Assembly: GCA_011371465.1 (NCBI GenBank)
Contig: DRQL01000041.1
Location: forward strand, 1-9,040
Direction: 5' to 3'
DNA length: 9,040 nucleotides
DNA from: Gammaproteobacteria bacterium
Lineage (GTDB): Bacteria > Pseudomonadota > Gammaproteobacteria > DSM-19610
Part shown: piece by piece, positions 7,171 to 9,040 of the stretch
Layout of the letters: every line of letters begins with the position of its first letter
Numbering within the stretch: the stretch's first letter is position 1
Made by a program: the position numbers and the translations under genes
Notes under the pieces: model-generated
Database searches by the model: none
What the model saw: only the letters and a program-made list of their open reading frames with translations
What the model was told of the DNA's origin: nothing

Positions 7171-8271
7171 ATGAAAATACTGCTGATCGAACCGGGCGGG
7201 TATGCGGCAACCTTCCAGTACACCCATAATCTTGCCAATGAACTGGCTAACCGGGGGCATACAGTCGTGCTGGGCACAGGGCTCAAATTCGAGACCAGGG
7301 ACTTCCCCCGCGCCTATACTGCGTTTGAGATCTTTGACCGCTTTTTCCCCAGGCCGGCCCGCCTGCTGGCATTCCTCGCCCATGTCAGGAAAATGCAACC
7401 GGACATCGTGCATATACAGGGGCATTCCCACCCGACCAGCTACCTGCTGATCCGGAAAATGATCAGTTCGGTATGCCAGGCAAAATTCGTGTACACCGCG
7501 CAGGATGTGATTCCCAAACAGGAAAGAAAGCATCACCGGCGCGCACTGAAATCCGTGTATGCCAGGGCACTGCACATCTTCGTGAATGCGCGGCAGAACA
7601 GGGAAATGCTGCTTGAATCCTTCCCGCAGACAGATCCCGGGAAAATCTCCGTTATACCACTCGCAGACCTCACCGCGTTTGTCTCCAGGGATACCGATAT
7701 CCCTTTTCCCGACATCCCGGAAGAACGAAAGGTCGTGCTTTTTTTCGGCAACATCGAACCCCGAAAAGGACTGCAGGTATTGCTGGAATCTTTCCGTGCT
7801 GTGGCCAGATCCGTACCGGATGCCTTCCTGCTGATAGTCGGCAAACCTTTCCACGATATCGATGCATACCTGGAACTGGCTGACAACCCCGATATCGCAG
7901 ACCGGCTGATGTTCCATCACCACTACTTCCCGCTGGAACAGATCCCTGCACTGTTTTCCCGCGTAGACATTGTTGCCGTACCTTACGTGGAAGGCTGGAA
8001 CAGCGCAGTCATTGCCACTGCATACGCAAACGGGCGCCCGGTAATTGCCAGCGATATCGGCGGATTTGATGAAGTCGTGGAGGATGGCGATACCGGTCTG
8101 CTCGTCCCGCCCGGCGATGTGCCGGCACTGGCAGAAGCGATCACGCGTGTCCTCAGTGACAGCGCGCTGTATACACGCATGCAAAAAAATGTAAGGGAAA
8201 AATCGAGACTGAATTCATGGCCGGAAATCGCGCGCAAAACGGAACAGGTTTACCTGTCGCTGGCTGACTGA
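7171..8271 (+). CDS. GT4-family glycosyltransferase, variant lacking the second motif Glu
   Basis: A 366-residue GT-B glycosyltransferase beginning MKILLIEPGG. The N-terminal domain includes MQPDIVHIQGHSH (75-87), a His-rich acceptor-side segment common in GT4 enzymes. The donor domain has FFGNIEPRKGLQ (191-202), with Arg198 and Lys199 in the phosphate-binding positions, then PYVEGWNSAV (271-280) and RPVIASDIGG (289-298). The first Glu of the E-x7-E motif is present (Glu274), but aligning from the conserved PVIAS places Thr283 at the second Glu. The likely role is a further sugar transfer to the same repeat unit. It follows the first glycosyltransferase by 33 bp, so co-transcription is likely. 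The ATG has no visible Shine-Dalgarno; the preceding bases are AT-rich (GAATAATAATAACG), which may favour S1-assisted initiation. Donor and acceptor are unknown. Confidence 0.87.
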   Translation: MKILLIEPGGYAATFQYTHNLANELANRGHTVVLGTGLKFETRDFPRAYTAFEIFDRFFPRPARLLAFLAHVRKMQPDIVHIQGHSHPTSYLLIRKMISSVCQAKFVYTAQDVIPKQERKHHRRALKSVYARALHIFVNARQNREMLLESFPQTDPGKISVIPLADLTAFVSRDTDIPFPDIPEERKVVLFFGNIEPRKGLQVLLESFRAVARSVPDAFLLIVGKPFHDIDAYLELADNPDIADRLMFHHHYFPLEQIPALFSRVDIVAVPYVEGWNSAVIATAYANGRPVIASDIGGFDEVVEDGDTGLLVPPGDVPALAEAITRVLSDSALYTRMQKNVREKSRLNSWPEIARKTEQVYLSLAD

Positions 8272-8321
8272 AGCCGGGCCGCACTTTCGCACCTGGATCG
8301 TGACCAAAAAGGCACCCGACG

Positions 8322-9040
8322 TTGCACTACACCACATTCGGAACAACAGGACTCAGGCCTTCCAGAATCGGATTTGGCTGCAGCCAGATTGCCTCCATAT
8401 CGACAAAGCACCCCCGCTCCGAAGTGACGGCGACCCTGCTGGAAGCGGTCGACCGGGGCATCAATTTCTTCGATACGGCGGACGTTTACGGTCAGGGCGA
8501 CAGCGAGCGCATGCTGGGAAAGCTGTTTCGCGGAAAACGGGACCGTCTTATTTACTGCACCAAGGCCGGTCTAACCCTGGGACTGTCACAAAACCTGGTA
8601 CGGTTTGTGAAACCGCTGGCCAACCCGGTCATGCGCCACTGGAAGCGTGGCCGGGAAAAAACACTCAAAACCCGCCAGGAGGTCGAAAACAAATGTTTCG
8701 ACCCGGCGTACCTGGAAAAACGTATTGCAGGGAGCCTGCGTCGCCTGAATACCGACTACCTGGATATATTGCTGCTGCACAGCCCGGACCCGGGGGTCCT
8801 GGCTGACGGCCGGGTATTTGAAATGTTGCGCTCCCTGCAGGACAAGGGACAAATCCGTCACTATGGCATATCCTGCGATTCAGTAACGAATGCCCTGCAA
8901 TTCTCCCGAAGCGGGGATATCGCGTGCATCCAGTTCCCGGGAAATGTAACGCAACACCAGGCGCTTGACGCTGCACTCCCGCTGATGGAGGAAAGGCGTA
9001 TTGGTGTCGTACTCAGAGAACCATTTGGTGGCGGTAGCGT
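8322..9040 (+). CDS. Aldo/keto reductase family protein, N-terminal part (cut by window edge), TTG start
   Basis: The frame is open for 239 codons to the window end. Family motifs follow in order: TTGLRPSRIGFG-like N-terminus (residues 8-19), INFFDTADVYG (47-57), YCTKAG (78-83) and DILLLHSPDP (148-157). The catalytic tetrad is complete: Asp51, Tyr56, Lys81 and His153. Such enzymes use NAD(P)H to reduce carbonyls or oxidise alcohols, including those of sugars. The only reasonable start is TTG 8322-8324: AAAAAGG ends 9 bases upstream, an in-frame TGA sits at 8301-8303, and the resulting N-terminus matches the family's usual length. The Lys-to-His span is 72 residues, roughly 30 more than in most relatives I know, because of a basic insert near 86-122. 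The gene begins 50 bp after the second glycosyltransferase, suggesting the same transcript. Substrate is unknown. Confidence 0.85.
   Translation, partial: MHYTTFGTTGLRPSRIGFGCSQIASISTKHPRSEVTATLLEAVDRGINFFDTADVYGQGDSERMLGKLFRGKRDRLIYCTKAGLTLGLSQNLVRFVKPLANPVMRHWKRGREKTLKTRQEVENKCFDPAYLEKRIAGSLRRLNTDYLDILLLHSPDPGVLADGRVFEMLRSLQDKGQIRHYGISCDSVTNALQFSRSGDIACIQFPGNVTQHQALDAALPLMEERRIGVVLREPFGGGS

Noticed and set aside
7117..8184. Long (355-codon) open frame antisense to the second glycosyltransferase
   Set aside because: The plus-strand frame has clear GT4 motifs. The antisense product is Cys/His/Gln-rich with no domain or membrane pattern, as expected of a shadow frame in GC-rich coding DNA.
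8300..8806. GTG-initiated 168-codon frame suggesting a frameshifted reductase
   Set aside because: The true reductase frame starts at TTG 8322 and is uninterrupted to the window end with all motifs in one frame, so there is no frameshift. The GTG frame is an overlapping shadow.

Overview
The window is part of an exopolysaccharide or capsule biosynthesis locus from a Gram-negative bacterium. The fused polysaccharide co-polymerase/kinase-type protein, the WcaJ-type initiating transferase and moderately GC-rich codon use suggest a proteobacterium, perhaps a gammaproteobacterium. That placement is inference; no rRNA, tRNA or other taxonomic marker is present. No mobile element, CRISPR array or RNA gene was seen.

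Layout. Two gene groups diverge from a 438-bp region (5467-5904) holding two AT-rich islands either side of a GC-rich stretch. Leftward, on the minus strand, the order of transcription is: a polyprenyl-phosphate hexose-1-phosphate transferase (5466-4057), a UDP-glucuronate decarboxylase (3981-2989), a GumC/Wzc-like polysaccharide co-polymerase with a degenerate C-terminal BY-kinase module (2926-749), and the N-terminal 190 residues of a Wzx-type flippase that runs off the left edge (570-1). Rightward, on the plus strand, are a possible 43-residue small ORF (5777-5908), two GT4 glycosyltransferases (5905-7137 and 7171-8271), and an aldo/keto reductase that begins with TTG and runs off the right edge (8322-9040).

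How the genes fit together. The initiating transferase loads a hexose-1-phosphate, most likely glucose-1-phosphate, onto undecaprenyl phosphate. The GT4 enzymes extend the lipid-linked repeat unit. The decarboxylase supplies UDP-xylose from UDP-glucuronate, so the polymer may contain xylose. The flippase moves the unit across the inner membrane, and the co-polymerase controls polymerisation and export. The aldo/keto reductase has all four catalytic residues, but its role here is unknown. A Wzy polymerase, a Wza-type outer-membrane exporter and a UDP-glucose dehydrogenase would be expected but are not in the window.

The most notable points are the altered nucleotide-binding motifs of the co-polymerase, the GTGA overlap joining a well-initiated small ORF to the first glycosyltransferase, the TTG start and extra loop of the reductase, and an 11-base match to the RfaH ops core at the extreme right edge. 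Most of the window looks like a recognisable Wzx/Wzy-type polysaccharide locus. I did not find convincing evidence of a wholly new system.
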